Under the pieces are notes generated by a model. It was not told the DNA's origin and did no database searches. It saw only the letters and a program-made list of their open reading frames with translations. DNA of 64,000 bases from Candidatus Limnocylindrales bacterium (lineage in GTDB: Bacteria > Desulfobacterota > Binatia > UBA1149 > CAITLU01): assembly GCA_035571835.1 (NCBI GenBank), contig DATNBU010000029.1, positions 1 to 64,000 of the forward strand. Direction: 5' to 3'. Both the position numbers and the translations under genes were made by a program. Positions within the stretch are counted from its first letter, which is position 1; every line of letters starts with the position of its first letter. This document shows positions 1 through 10,885 of this stretch, piece after piece.

Positions 1-1196
1 GACACGAGGCTGCCGGCCGCCGAGCCGCGTCCCGGCCCGACAGGGATCCCCTGCTCCTTCGCCCAGTTGATGAAGTCGGCCACGATCAGGAAGTAGCCGG
101 CGAACTTCATCTGCTGGATCATCGCGATCTCGGATTCGAGCCGCTCGCGGTAGCGTTCGACGTCGATCTCGCGGCCGGCGGCCTTCGCCGCGGCGAGGCG
201 GTCGTCGAGACCGCGCCGCGCGTCCTCGGCCAGCACCTCGTCGAGACTGCGGCCGGCCGGCACCTGGTAGACCGGGAACTTGTTGTCGCCGAAGCGCATG
301 TCGAGGTTGCAGCGTTCGGCCAGCCGCACCGTCTCGTCCACGGCTTCGGGCGCGTGCGGGAAGGCCGCCAGCATCTCGTCGTGGCCTTTGACGTAGAGCT
401 GGTCGGTGCCGAACTTCCAGCGGTCCTCGTCGATCAGGCGTTTGCCGGTCTGCACGCACAGCAGCACCTCGTGCGCGACGTGATCGTCGTGCTCGAGGTA
501 GTGGCAGTCGTTGGTCGCGACGAGAGGGATGCCCATCTCCTTCGACCACGGAATCAGCACCTCGTTGACCTTGCGCTGCTCGGCGAGATGGTTGTCCTGG
601 ATCTCGAGGTAGTAGCGGTCGCCGAACAGCGTCGAATACTCTTCGATGGCCGCGCGCGCCTTGTCGAGGCGGTCGGCCGTGATCGCGGTGGCGACCTCTC
701 CCGCAAGGCAGCCCGAAAGGCAGATCAGCCCTTCGTTCCACTCGCGCAGGATCTCCTTGTCGATGCGCGGCTTGTAGTAGAAACCGTCCTTGTAGCTCTG
801 CGAGACCAGCCGAGACAGGTTCGCGTATCCCTTCGCGTTCATCGCGAGCAGGATGAGGTGGTTGTTGCCGGCGCGCTCGTAGTCGGCGGCAGCCACCGCC
901 GCGCGCTCGAGCCGGCTTCGGGGCGCCACGTAGACCTCGCAGCCGATGATCGGCTTCAGGTCTTCCTTGCGAGCGGCCTTGTAGAAGTCGACCGCGCCGA
1001 ACATGTTGCCGTGGTCGGTCATCGCGACCGACTTGAGGCCCATCTTCTTGAGCTTCGGCATCAGCCGGCTGATCTTGTTCGCGCCGTCGAGAAGGCTGTA
1101 CTGGGTGTGAAGGTGGAGGTGGGCGAAGCCCTTCTGCACCGTAATCCCGTCCTCACAGTCCGCGCCGTGCACGTGTCCCGCTGCCGGCTTGCCCAC
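1..1196 (-). CDS. dnaE: DNA polymerase III subunit alpha (partial, N-terminal part)
   Basis: Catalytic subunit of the chromosomal replicase. Only about the first 390-400 codons lie in the window; the gene runs off the left edge just after the motif [10 protein letters not shown] that opens the polymerase palm region. The N-terminal PHP domain is recognisable by HLHLH followed by TQYSLLDGA and, about 30 residues later, DHGNMFG. Three GTG codons could be the start: 1202 (overlaps the guaA stop as GTGA), 1196 (GGGAG five bases upstream, chosen here) and 1139. Family conservation begins only a few residues after 1139, so the first ~19 residues of the chosen start are doubtful. It lies immediately downstream of guaA on the same strand. 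Confidence 0.93.
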   Translation of the reverse strand, partial: MGKPAAGHVHGADCEDGITVQKGFAHLHLHTQYSLLDGANKISRLMPKLKKMGLKSVAMTDHGNMFGAVDFYKAARKEDLKPIIGCEVYVAPRSRLERAAVAAADYERAGNNHLILLAMNAKGYANLSRLVSQSYKDGFYYKPRIDKEILREWNEGLICLSGCLAGEVATAITADRLDKARAAIEEYSTLFGDRYYLEIQDNHLAEQRKVNEVLIPWSKEMGIPLVATNDCHYLEHDDHVAHEVLLCVQTGKRLIDEDRWKFGTDQLYVKGHDEMLAAFPHAPEAVDETVRLAERCNLDMRFGDNKFPVYQVPAGRSLDEVLAEDARRGLDDRLAAAKAAGREIDVERYRERLESEIAMIQQMKFAGYFLIVADFINWAKEQGIPVGPGRGSAAGSLV

Positions 1197-1198
1197 CG

Positions 1199-2749
1199 TC
1201 ACTCCCATTCGACCGTCGCGGGAGGCTTGGTCGAGATGTCGTAGACCACGCGGTTCACGCCGCGAACCTCGTTCGCTATCCGCGACGCCGTACGCGCGAG
1301 CACATCTGGCGGAAAGCGGAACCAGTCGGCCGTCATGCCGTCTTCGCTGACGATGGCGCGTAGCGCGATGACCTTGTCGTAGGTGCGATAGTCGCCCTGC
1401 ACGCCGACCGTCCGCACCGGAAGCAGCACGGCAAACGCCTGCCAGATCTCGGAGTAAAGATCCGCACTGCGGATCTCCTCGATGAAGATCGTGTCGGCGC
1501 CGCGAAGGATCGTCAGGAACTCGCGCGTGATGGGACCGAGGACGCGTACGGCAAGCCCGGGTCCGGGGAACGGATGACGCCACAGCCAGTCGTGCGGCAG
1601 GCCGAGCACCGCGCCGAGCGCACGCACTTCGTCCTTGAACAATTCGCGCAGCGGTTCGACCAGCTGCATGTGAAGCCGCTCCGGAAGCCCGCCGACGTTG
1701 TGGTGACTCTTGATGACCGCCGACGGCCCCTTGACCGACTCCGACTCGATGACGTCCGGATAGAGCGTCCCCTGTCCGAGAAACGTCGCGCGCGCGCGGC
1801 CGGGCCGCGGCTTGAGCGCCGCGTCCTGGAACACGTCGACGAACACGCCGCCGATCGTCTTGCGCTTCTTCTCCGGATCTTCGATTCCGGCGAGCGCATC
1901 GAGGAAGCGGTCGGCCGCATCGACGAACACGAAGTCGTCTCCGAAGCGTGGACCCAGCATCGCGCAGACCTGCTCGGCTTCGCCTTCGCGAAGCAGTCCG
2001 TTGTCGACGAACACGCAGGTCAGCTGCCCCGGCACTGCGCGCTCGATCAGCGCCGCAGTCACGGTGGAATCGACGCCGCCGCTGATGCCGCAGACGACCT
2101 GCTGGTCGCCGACGAGCTTGCGGATCCGCGCCACGGCCGCATCGATGTAGTTCTCCATCGTCCAGTCGGCGGCAAGTCCGCAGATGCGGAACAGGAAGTT
2201 CTCGAGGATCTCGCGGCCGCGCCGGCTATGGACGACTTCGGGATGGAACTGCACGGCCCAGCGCCGCTTCGAAGGGCAGCGAATCGCAGCGAACGGAGAG
2301 TTCCGGGTGTGCGCGATCGACTCCCAGCCGTTCGGCAGCTTCTCCAGCCGATCGCCGTGGCTCATCCACACCGACGTGCTTCCACCCTTGTCGAAGCCGG
2401 CCAGCAGGTCGTCGTCGTTGTCGATGACGACGTCGGCCTGCCCGTACTCACGATGCGCGGAGCGAAGCGTGACGCCGCCGTCGGCAAGGCCGAGGATGCC
2501 CATGCCGTAGCAGATGCCGAGCATCGGCACGCCGAGCTCGAAAATCTCCGGCGACGGCGACGGTGCGCCTTCGTCGTAGACGCTCGCCGGTCCGCCCGAC
2601 AGGATCACCGCCGCCGGCGCCATCGCGCGGATGCTCTCGGCAGGAAAGTTGAATGGATGGATTTCGCAGTACACCTTCGCCTCACGCACGCGGCGCGCGA
2701 TGAGCTGGGTGTACTGGCTGCCGAAGTCGAGGATCAGGACGGTCTGCAA
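1199..2749 (-). CDS. guaA: GMP synthase (glutamine-hydrolysing)
   Basis: Converts XMP, glutamine and ATP to GMP in the cytoplasm. 516 residues, normal for the family. The N-terminal class I glutamine amidotransferase has the nucleophile in GICYGMG (Cys80) and the His169/Glu171 pair in FHPEV. The ATP pyrophosphatase domain follows with the PP-loop SGGVDS at about 223-228, and the C-terminal dimerisation domain ends in KPPATVEWE, the family's typical terminus. The stretch after the nucleophile ([12 protein letters not shown]) is slightly different from the usual YGMQ...LGG form. It lies 4 bases downstream of a small membrane-protein gene that separates it from guaB; its stop overlaps the possible dnaE start. 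Confidence 0.97.
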   Translation of the reverse strand: MQTVLILDFGSQYTQLIARRVREAKVYCEIHPFNFPAESIRAMAPAAVILSGGPASVYDEGAPSPSPEIFELGVPMLGICYGMGILGLADGGVTLRSAHREYGQADVVIDNDDDLLAGFDKGGSTSVWMSHGDRLEKLPNGWESIAHTRNSPFAAIRCPSKRRWAVQFHPEVVHSRRGREILENFLFRICGLAADWTMENYIDAAVARIRKLVGDQQVVCGISGGVDSTVTAALIERAVPGQLTCVFVDNGLLREGEAEQVCAMLGPRFGDDFVFVDAADRFLDALAGIEDPEKKRKTIGGVFVDVFQDAALKPRPGRARATFLGQGTLYPDVIESESVKGPSAVIKSHHNVGGLPERLHMQLVEPLRELFKDEVRALGAVLGLPHDWLWRHPFPGPGLAVRVLGPITREFLTILRGADTIFIEEIRSADLYSEIWQAFAVLLPVRTVGVQGDYRTYDKVIALRAIVSEDGMTADWFRFPPDVLARTASRIANEVRGVNRVVYDISTKPPATVEWE

Positions 2750-2753
2750 GACA

Positions 2754-3203
2754 CTATTCCTCGGGTTTGCCGGAGGCAGGAGACGTTTCGAACAATTCGA
2801 GAATGAATGCGACGAGGGCGATCGAAGCCGAAAGTACCAGCACGACGAACATCAGCGCAAAGGGCCCGAGATATGGCGCGAGGTGCTGCGCGGTGTCGGG
2901 GTCCGGAACGCTGGATGCCACTTTCGCAAATGAGATGAGCGCCAGAAGCGCGATCAGTACGCTGGCGCACTGCACAGCAAAGTACGGGACGCGCCCCACC
3001 CATTCCTTCCAGATCGCGGTCATCAGGTAGACCGCGAGTCGCAAGGGCGCCATCGCAAGCAGCCCGGCGACCAAGGCGGCCGGAAGCGGCGCATCATGGG
3101 CAGTCGCCATGCCCAACGGGAAACAGACGTACGACACGGCGTTTAACAGATCGATTCCTTTCGGCTTTGGCCGCTCGAAAGTCGTTGTCGTCGATAATTC
3201 CAA
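2754..3203 (-). CDS. small four-helix membrane protein between guaB and guaA
   Basis: I do not recognise the family. The 149-residue product has about four hydrophobic segments (near residues 22-38, 42-60, 73-95 and 113-137), with a charged loop WKEWVGR between the second and third and a Glu-rich C-terminus. The start is a TTG six bases after the guaB stop with only a weak ribosome site; a later ATG within the first membrane segment is possible but would remove part of it. Spacing (6 bases after guaB, 4 before guaA) places it within the guanine-nucleotide operon, but nothing in the sequence links it biochemically to GMP synthesis. Confidence 0.65.
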   Translation of the reverse strand: MELSTTTTFERPKPKGIDLLNAVSYVCFPLGMATAHDAPLPAALVAGLLAMAPLRLAVYLMTAIWKEWVGRVPYFAVQCASVLIALLALISFAKVASSVPDPDTAQHLAPYLGPFALMFVVLVLSASIALVAFILELFETSPASGKPEE

Positions 3204-3209
3204 TAAGGA

Positions 3210-4700
<1,491 letters not shown>

Positions 4701-4722
4701 TTACGTTGCAAGAATTCCCCGC

Positions 4723-4738
4723 GGGATGTGCACATCCC
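4723..4738. promoter_or_regulatory. perfect 16-bp palindrome between guaB and the gamma-CA gene
   Basis: GGGATGTGCACATCCC reads identically on both strands. It sits 47 bases upstream of the guaB start and 17 bases upstream of the start of the divergent gene at 4755, a position typical of a dimeric repressor operator serving both genes. No regulator binding this sequence is recognisable in the window; operator function is inferred from symmetry and position only. Confidence 0.45.
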
Positions 4739-4754
4739 ATACGGACTCCGTCGC

Positions 4755-5267
4755 ATGATCCGCAGCTATCTCCAGACGACCCCCCGCATCGATCCGACCG
4801 CATGGATCGCGCCGTCGGCCGACGTCGTCGGCGACGTCGAGATCGGCCCCGGCTCGTCGGTCTGGTACGGCACGGTCGTGCGCGGCGACGTGTTCCCGAT
4901 CCGCATCGGCGCGCGCACCAACATCCAGGATCATTCGGTGCTGCACGTGACCCACGAGCGCTATGCGACCGTGCTCCACGACGACATCACGATCGGTCAT
5001 CGCGTGGTGCTCCACGGCTGCACCATCGAAAGCGGCGCGCTCGTCGGCATCGGCGCGATCGTTCTCGACCAGGCCGTAATTGGCGCCGGTTCGCTCGTCG
5101 GTGCGGGTGCGCTCGTCACTCCGGGTACGAAGGTTCCGCCGGGGATGGTCGTGATGGGATCGCCGGCGAAAGTCATCCGCGAGGTGACCGACAAGGAGCG
5201 CGCGTGGATGGAAGAGGCGGCGCGCAACTATGTCGGGTACGCGCGCAATCATTCGGCGAGCGATTGA
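4755..5267 (+). CDS. gamma-class carbonic anhydrase-like hexapeptide-repeat protein
   Basis: 170-residue left-handed beta-helix protein of the YrdA/CaiE/gamma-carbonic anhydrase family. Hexapeptide repeats run from about residue 18 to 140. The three expected zinc-ligand histidines are present: His64 in SVLH, His82 in TIGH and His87 in VLHG. The C-terminal helix (KERAWMEEAARNYVGYA) is also typical. Family members bind metal; true carbonic anhydrase activity is proven for only some, so the reaction is uncertain. ATG 4755 is chosen because conservation starts within a few residues. It is followed 3 bases later by a TRIC-type membrane gene, probably the same transcript. Confidence 0.88.
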   Translation: MIRSYLQTTPRIDPTAWIAPSADVVGDVEIGPGSSVWYGTVVRGDVFPIRIGARTNIQDHSVLHVTHERYATVLHDDITIGHRVVLHGCTIESGALVGIGAIVLDQAVIGAGSLVGAGALVTPGTKVPPGMVVMGSPAKVIREVTDKERAWMEEAARNYVGYARNHSASD

Positions 5268-5270
5268 CCG

Positions 5271-5924
5271 ATGCCGCTCGCCGCCGCCGTCGATTTCCAG
5301 CTGCCTCCTGCCTTCCATTTCGCGGCAACCTTCGTTTTCGCACTGACCGGTGCGCTGGCCGCGTGTCGCCGGCACTACGACGTCGTCGGAGTCTTCGTTC
5401 TCGCGTTCGTTGCCGGAGTCGGCGGCTCGCTGCTTCGCGACGGGCTGTTCCTCGGGGTGGAGCCGCCGCTCGTGCTGCGCGACTGGCAGTACATACCCGT
5501 CATTCTGCTGGCGAGCATCGCCGGAGCGACGCTGTACGAGCGCATCGACCGCTTCCAGTTCGTATTCGGCCTTCTCGATGCGGCCGGGCTCGCGGCCTAT
5601 TCGGTGATCGGCACGCAGATGGCGCTTTCGCTTTCGCTGCCGGTGCCGGCTGCCGTCCTCGTCGGAACGGTCAACGCCGTCGGTGGAGGCCTTCTGCGCG
5701 ACCTGCTCGCACAGGAAGAGCCGATTCTGTTTCAGCCGAGCCAGTTCTACGCACTGGTTGCGGCATCTGGTGCGATGGCTTTCGCTGCGCTGCGCTCTTT
5801 TACGTCGCTGCCCGGTGGTGTTGCAGGGATACTGGCGGCGCTATGGATCTTCGCGCTGCGCGTCGCGGCGATCCGCTACGACTGGAGAACGGTGCCGGTG
5901 CGCCGGCCGGATGAGCTCCGGTAG
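5271..5924 (+). CDS. TRIC-type / UPF0126 family membrane channel protein
   Basis: 217 residues with about seven hydrophobic helices and an internal duplication: the motif AGVGGSLLRD in the first half and AVGGGLLRDLL in the second match the paired motif of the YadS/UPF0126 family, bacterial relatives of trimeric intracellular cation channels. Likely inner membrane. It starts 3 bases after the gamma-carbonic-anhydrase-like gene, which suggests co-transcription. Some bacterial relatives have been discussed as glycine uptake proteins, so the substrate should not be assumed. Confidence 0.85.
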   Translation: MPLAAAVDFQLPPAFHFAATFVFALTGALAACRRHYDVVGVFVLAFVAGVGGSLLRDGLFLGVEPPLVLRDWQYIPVILLASIAGATLYERIDRFQFVFGLLDAAGLAAYSVIGTQMALSLSLPVPAAVLVGTVNAVGGGLLRDLLAQEEPILFQPSQFYALVAASGAMAFAALRSFTSLPGGVAGILAALWIFALRVAAIRYDWRTVPVRRPDELR

Positions 5925-5948
5925 TAACGCCAGCAGTGCAGCAGGCTT

Positions 5949-7226
5949 TCAGTGCGGGCTTTGCTCCACGGAGTCGACGGTCACTTCAATCTCACCCGTT
6001 GCGCTCTCCGGCGGGCCGGCGCAACGGAACGACCAGCTCGCGCGCCGCGCGCCATTGACGAGCTGTTTCGGATAACGATCGAACAGCTGCTGCCAGTGCT
6101 CGCAGTCCGCTTTTGTCACGTGGATCGAGCTCGACGAACGAAGCGTCGTCGTGCGTGGGGAGCCATCGCCCGACGCGGGCAGATGGAAGAAAAGGTTACT
6201 CCGCAACGCAGGCTCGTCCTGGTTTCGTGAGCAGAAAATACCGCCGGACCCCGGATTTATCTTGTCGCTATCGTAGAAGCTCGAACCTCCGGTGTGGGAA
6301 AGGAACCGGCACGTCTCTTCCGATTCCGCCCTTTCGGGATCGAAAAAGGAGAGCTGCTCGAGCTTTCCCGGATCGAACGAGGCTTCGTGCATGCGAGCGA
6401 TGTGCTCTCCGTCCGGACGATCGCCCTCGACCTGAAGGCGAAACGACTGGCTCGGAATGGTAACCTTTACCCGAGCCGACTCGAGCGGGAACGTGTCATT
6501 TCCCGCTCGCGTGATGTTGAGCACGTGACCGTCGAGCGACACCACATTCACGCTGATTCGGAACAGCGAATCACCGGTGAGCGCGAACTCGAACATTTCC
6601 TGCTTGCCCGTCTCGAGCGGTCCCGTGTACTCGGTCTCGGCCGACGGTCGCACCGGCCAGAGGTGGTGGAACCCAAGCTCCGTATCTCCCTTGACGACGA
6701 GTTGAACGTTCTCGCCGGCTGGGCATTGCAGATGAATCGTCCACCGACCGGGAGCGCCTCTCTTGAAAAGAAGACGGTCCGAACGCGCGGTGGTCAGTGC
6801 TTCGACGGGAGCGACCACCGCACCTCGCCCGTCGCGGACGACGACGCGTGGCCGCTCGTGCGAGCCCGACACGTTTACCGAAAGCGGAGAAACCGTCGAG
6901 TCGACCGCGAATTCGAAGTCGGCGCTGCCGTCGGTGGCGAGCCCTTCGGCCGAAAACAACAGCTCGTACTTTTGGTCCTCTACGGCAGCTTGCGTCAGCC
7001 TTGCGGCCAGAGCCGGGTCGGTACTCGGGTCCAGGTGTACGACGGTCGCATTCGTTGCCCGAGCGAAGGCTTCAAGGCCATTGTGTCCGGAAAGCCCCTC
7101 GTCGCTGAGCCCGTGCTTCTCAACGCTAGCCGGTGCGCCGGACTCGCCGGCCAAAGCCGAGCTCGCACGCGAATCGACGATCACGAGCGCTGCAAATAGA
7201 GCAACACGACAGATGCGAGTTTTCAC
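5949..7226 (-). CDS. secreted protein with hemicentin/vWA-associated-like beta-sandwich
   Basis: A reading frame extends further upstream, but the GTG at 7226 begins a clear signal peptide (KTRICRVALFAALVIVDSRASSALA), giving 425 residues. After a region resembling the tail of a vWA domain (about 35-90) come two beta-sandwich-like stretches. One contains FAVDSTVSPLSVNVSGS and GAPGRWTIHL, followed by VVKGDTELGF, close to the domain that follows vWA modules in hemicentin-like proteins. No complete vWA domain with its metal site is visible. The C-terminal ~100 residues contain three cysteines and no recognised domain. It is divergent from a lipoprotein-like gene at 7306 and convergent with the TRIC gene. 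Function unknown. Confidence 0.7.
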   Translation of the reverse strand: MKTRICRVALFAALVIVDSRASSALAGESGAPASVEKHGLSDEGLSGHNGLEAFARATNATVVHLDPSTDPALAARLTQAAVEDQKYELLFSAEGLATDGSADFEFAVDSTVSPLSVNVSGSHERPRVVVRDGRGAVVAPVEALTTARSDRLLFKRGAPGRWTIHLQCPAGENVQLVVKGDTELGFHHLWPVRPSAETEYTGPLETGKQEMFEFALTGDSLFRISVNVVSLDGHVLNITRAGNDTFPLESARVKVTIPSQSFRLQVEGDRPDGEHIARMHEASFDPGKLEQLSFFDPERAESEETCRFLSHTGGSSFYDSDKINPGSGGIFCSRNQDEPALRSNLFFHLPASGDGSPRTTTLRSSSSIHVTKADCEHWQQLFDRYPKQLVNGARRASWSFRCAGPPESATGEIEVTVDSVEQSPH

Positions 7227-7305
7227 TTGTCCGTCCGCCGGGAGGCGGCCTCTTCCTTCAGGCCAGCATGTGTGAATAAGCTCCGATGAAGCAACCTTCC
7301 GGAAA

Positions 7306-8442
7306 ATGCCGATGCGCAGCGCTGCACATGATCTTGCGACACACAGGACAGCTTTCGCTGCGCCGTGCATCCGCCTGGTTAGGGCCTGCGCGGCGATTGC
7401 CGCCCTGGCCTCGACCTCGAGTTGCGGAAGATTCGCGTTGTCCGGTCCGGACAGGCCTCTGGATGTCGAGTGTTCGGTTCCCGGCGTCTCGATCATGAGC
7501 GCACGCTCCGGGGTCGACCTGGCTCTCGAGCGCGTGGGAAAAGTGCTGGTGGAACGAAGCCAGCCTTTCGGTCTCGCACTCATATCGATGCCGGGATGCA
7601 AGCTGGAAACCATCCTTGCGCCAGGGGTGGCGCAGCGGCCCTCGTCGATCCTGTCGGTCAATGCGCGCGGAGACCTGCTTTACGACAACGGCACGCACAC
7701 CAATTCGCTGGTCGTCAAGCAGGCGGGAAAAGATCCGGTCAACCTGCAGAAGCCCACGGACATCGGGAAAGACTGGTGGCAGCCGGTACTCTCGGACGAC
7801 GGCGCGCTGGTGTGGAAAGCGCGGCAGCCGACGGTCCGCCTGGTCATTCGCGATCTCGAAAACGGGTCGGAGCGTACAGTCCCTCTTGATGCGGTGCCGT
7901 CGGATTACGAGCCGATCGCCGCGAACGTCGAGCAGGACGAGTTCGTGCTTGGCAAATACCCGCCTTTTCATGTCCTGGTGATCGATGGTCACGGTGCGAC
8001 GCGATGGGCTCCGAAGACAAGGATGGGCGTACAGGCTACTGCCGACGCCATGTTCTTCCGCCGCGTGGGAGACGGCTGGGCAGCGTGGGACTTGAACGGC
8101 GATTCACGGCTCGAATGGTCCACGCCAAAAGGCAGCGGACAGCGCGAGTTCTCCAGGTCGAGCATCGAATCGCTTTCGATCGATCCCGCGCAGGAACACA
8201 TCGCCGTCAGCCTGTCCGCGAACACGCGCCTGAACATCGACGAGGCGATCATCATCCTGCGAATCCGTGACGGGAAAGAGCTGTTCCATCGCAAGCTGCC
8301 GAAGTTCAGCCGCGTGGAGCTTGCCTACCTCGACAATTCGCACCTCGCGATGAATGCCAACGGCGCGGTCGACGTCGTGCGCCTTCCGCCGCCGTTTGCC
8401 GCGCTCGACCCGTCTGATCCGTACGGCGCGAACGCGCCGTAG
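7306..8442 (+). CDS. exported lipoprotein-like beta-propeller-type protein of unknown function
   Basis: 378 residues from ATG 7306 (an ATG at 7312 would also do). The N-terminus is basic then hydrophobic and ends in a possible lipobox before the cysteine of TSSCG, so a lipoprotein is plausible. The body lacks other distinctive motifs but has repeated short beta patterns of the kind seen in WD40/TolB-type propellers (ILSVNARGDLLYDNG, PVLSDDGALVWKARQP, LSIDPAQEHIAVSLS, VELAYLDNSHLAMNANG). No catalytic motif is seen. It is divergent from the secreted protein gene ending at 7226, with about 80 bases between them that must hold both promoters, so a joint role is possible but unproven. Confidence 0.65.
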   Translation: MPMRSAAHDLATHRTAFAAPCIRLVRACAAIAALASTSSCGRFALSGPDRPLDVECSVPGVSIMSARSGVDLALERVGKVLVERSQPFGLALISMPGCKLETILAPGVAQRPSSILSVNARGDLLYDNGTHTNSLVVKQAGKDPVNLQKPTDIGKDWWQPVLSDDGALVWKARQPTVRLVIRDLENGSERTVPLDAVPSDYEPIAANVEQDEFVLGKYPPFHVLVIDGHGATRWAPKTRMGVQATADAMFFRRVGDGWAAWDLNGDSRLEWSTPKGSGQREFSRSSIESLSIDPAQEHIAVSLSANTRLNIDEAIIILRIRDGKELFHRKLPKFSRVELAYLDNSHLAMNANGAVDVVRLPPPFAALDPSDPYGANAP

Positions 8443-8450
8443 CGGCGACT

Positions 8451-9950
8451 TTACGTGTCCCGCCGTGATTTCACGCCGCGCCGGTCCCTGCCGGTCTTTT
8501 CCTTCGGCGCCTCGCCGCGGTCGCGATTGCTGTGCGAGTCGCGCCGCACGTAGCGGAAGCGCAAAGGTGTTCCACCGAAGTCGTGCATCTCGCGGAAGCA
8601 GCGCTCGATGAAGCGCTGATATTCCTCCGGCAGCTCCATGCGGTTCGTGAAGATGCTGATGGTCGGCGGCCGTGTGCCGGTCTGCGTTCCGTAGAACAGC
8701 TTCGCACGGCCACGCCCCATGATCGGAGGCTCGCGGCGCCGCGCAGCCTCTTCGAGCGCGCGGTTCACGTCGGAGGTCGACAGCTTGCGATTGTGCGACG
8801 CGAACGCGTGGTCGACGAGGTCGAACGCCGCGTCGATGCCGAGCTTGTTGCGCACGGAAATGCGTCCGACCGGCACCGGCGACAAGGTCGGATAGATGTC
8901 GTGGATGTTGGCTTCGAGCCGCCCGAGCTGCGACGCGTTCGCGAGGTCGATCTTGTTGATCAGCAACACGAGCGCGCGGCCTTCGTCCCACGCGCGACGC
9001 GCGATGCGCGCATCCTGGTCGGTGACGCCTTCTTCCGGCTCGATGAGCAGCACGACGACATCGGCGCGATCGATCGCGTCGAGCGCACGGCGCACGCTGA
9101 TCCGCTCGACGCCTTCGTCGACGCGCGACGGGCGGCGCATGCCGGCGGTGTCGAGAAGCACGTAGCGGCGGCCGCCGCGCTCGATCTCGGTATCGATCAC
9201 GTCGCGCGTCGTGCCCGGACGGTTGTCGACTAGCGAGATCATCTCTCCGGCCAGCAGGTTGAGCAGCGAGGACTTGCCGACGTTCGGCCGTCCAACGAGC
9301 GCGACGCGGCACGGACGGTCAGCAGCGTCGTCGACGTCTTCGACTTCCTCAGGCTCGGCCTCGGCGTCGTCGTCCTCACGCACTTCCGCCGGCCCGCGGC
9401 TTTCGAGCACGCGGTCTGCGCACTCTTCGATCGCCGCGCGAAGGTCTCCCATGCCGGAGCCGTGCTCGGCGGAAATCGTCATCGGCGCATCGATTCCGAG
9501 CGCGCAGAACTCGAGCGCGGCCTCTTCGGTCGCCCTGCCCTCGCATTTGTTGGCGACGTAGATCGCTTCGAGGCCGCTCTGGTTGACGAGCTCGACGGTG
9601 TCGCGGTCGAGCGGGCTCAGGCCGGTGCGCGCATCGAACAGCACGATCAGCACGTCGCTTGCGGCAATCGCGCGCACCGTGTGCTCGTGCACGCGGTCCG
9701 CGAGCGCAATCTCGGCCTCGCCGCCGAGTCCGCCGGTATCGACGAGATCGATCGGCGCGCCGTCCCAGTCGAGCTGCTCGATGATCGGATCACGCGTGAT
9801 GCCGGGCTGGTCGAGCGTGATCGCGCGGCGGCGGCCGAGCAGGCGGTTGAACAGCGTCGACTTGCCGACGTTCGGCCGGCCGACGATCGCAACGCGCACG
9901 CGTCCGCGCCCGTCTCCGAGGTTGGGATGAATGACCCGGCGATTCTTCAC
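8451..9950 (-). CDS. der: ribosome-assembly GTPase Der (EngA)
   Basis: Double-GTPase required for 50S ribosome assembly. The first G domain has GRPNVGKST (about 24-32), DTGG and NKCEG; the second has GRPNVGKSS (about 220-228), DTAGMRR and NKID (332-335). Between them is an acidic linker (EDDDAEAEPEEVEDVDD). A KH-like C-terminal domain follows with TNRMELPEEYQRFIERCFRE and PLRFRYV, then a basic tail. The start is GTG 9950, whose GTGA overlaps the era stop, and gives 499 residues; the reading frame extends far upstream but that part lies over era. Last gene of the long minus-strand run. Confidence 0.95.
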   Translation of the reverse strand: MKNRRVIHPNLGDGRGRVRVAIVGRPNVGKSTLFNRLLGRRRAITLDQPGITRDPIIEQLDWDGAPIDLVDTGGLGGEAEIALADRVHEHTVRAIAASDVLIVLFDARTGLSPLDRDTVELVNQSGLEAIYVANKCEGRATEEAALEFCALGIDAPMTISAEHGSGMGDLRAAIEECADRVLESRGPAEVREDDDAEAEPEEVEDVDDAADRPCRVALVGRPNVGKSSLLNLLAGEMISLVDNRPGTTRDVIDTEIERGGRRYVLLDTAGMRRPSRVDEGVERISVRRALDAIDRADVVVLLIEPEEGVTDQDARIARRAWDEGRALVLLINKIDLANASQLGRLEANIHDIYPTLSPVPVGRISVRNKLGIDAAFDLVDHAFASHNRKLSTSDVNRALEEAARRREPPIMGRGRAKLFYGTQTGTRPPTISIFTNRMELPEEYQRFIERCFREMHDFGGTPLRFRYVRRDSHSNRDRGEAPKEKTGRDRRGVKSRRDT

Positions 9951-10849
9951 AGGCCGATCTCCGCAAGGAAGCGCGGATCGTCCTGCCAGCCCGGTTTCAC
10001 CTTGACGAACAGCTCGAGGAAGACCTTGCGGTCGAGCAGCTCCTCGATGTTCTGGCGTGCGGCGATGCCGACGCTCTTGATGCGAGCGCCGCCCTTGCCG
10101 ATGATCATGCGCTTGGTCGAATCGCTGTCGGTAAAGATCGTCGCCGAGATCGACGTATGCTTGGGGCCGTCGCGGAACACGTCGACGACGACCGCGATCC
10201 GGTACGGCAGCTCGGCATCGAGCTGCAGGAACAGCTGCTCGCGCACGAGCTCGCCGACGAGGTAGCGCTCGCTCTGATCGGTAAACAGCTCGGGGTCGTA
10301 CATCCACGGCCCGGCCGGCATGCGCGCGGCCAGATGCTCGACCAGCACGTCGACGCCCTCGCCGGTTCGCGCGCTGACCGGATAGATCTCGCACCCGCTC
10401 ACGATCTTTGAAATCTCGGCAATCAACGGAAGCACCGAACCTTTGGCGACCGCGTCGCATTTGTTGATCGCAATGAGAGTTTTTCCTTCCACCAGACCGG
10501 GCGTCTCGTTGCGGTCGATCGAGCGCACGCCGCGCGCGGCGTCGACGATCCAGCAGACGACGTCGGCCTCGCGCACGCCCTGGCGCGCTTCGGCGTTCAT
10601 CCGGTCGTGCATCAGCCCGCGCGTCGGATGGATGCCGGGTGTATCGCAGAAAACGATCTGCACGTCGCCGCGCGTCTCGACGCCGAGAAGCCGGCGCCGC
10701 GTCGTCTGCGGCTTGGGCGTCGCGATGCTGAGCGGCCGGCCGAGAATGCGGTTGAGCAGCGTCGACTTGCCGACGTTGGGCGCGCCGGCGATCGCGACGT
10801 AGCCGCAGCGCTGGTTCGGCTGCGGAGGCATCTGCGGAGCGTCTGTCAC
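9947..10849 (-). CDS. era: ribosome-maturation GTPase Era
   Basis: GTPase that acts in 16S rRNA maturation and 30S assembly. The G domain has GAPNVGKST (22-30), DTPG and NKCD motifs; the C-terminal KH domain has the typical IIGKGGARIKSVG followed by AARQNIEELLDRKVFLELFVKVKPGW. 300 residues, normal. Start GTG 10849; an ATG six codons later is an alternative. It lies 36 bases downstream of rnc, the frequent rnc-era pairing, and overlaps der by four bases. Confidence 0.95.
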   Translation of the reverse strand: MTDAPQMPPQPNQRCGYVAIAGAPNVGKSTLLNRILGRPLSIATPKPQTTRRRLLGVETRGDVQIVFCDTPGIHPTRGLMHDRMNAEARQGVREADVVCWIVDAARGVRSIDRNETPGLVEGKTLIAINKCDAVAKGSVLPLIAEISKIVSGCEIYPVSARTGEGVDVLVEHLAARMPAGPWMYDPELFTDQSERYLVGELVREQLFLQLDAELPYRIAVVVDVFRDGPKHTSISATIFTDSDSTKRMIIGKGGARIKSVGIAARQNIEELLDRKVFLELFVKVKPGWQDDPRFLAEIGL

Positions 10850-10885
10850 CAGGGCGCTCCGCCGAAAGTGGCGCGAAGCGTCTCT

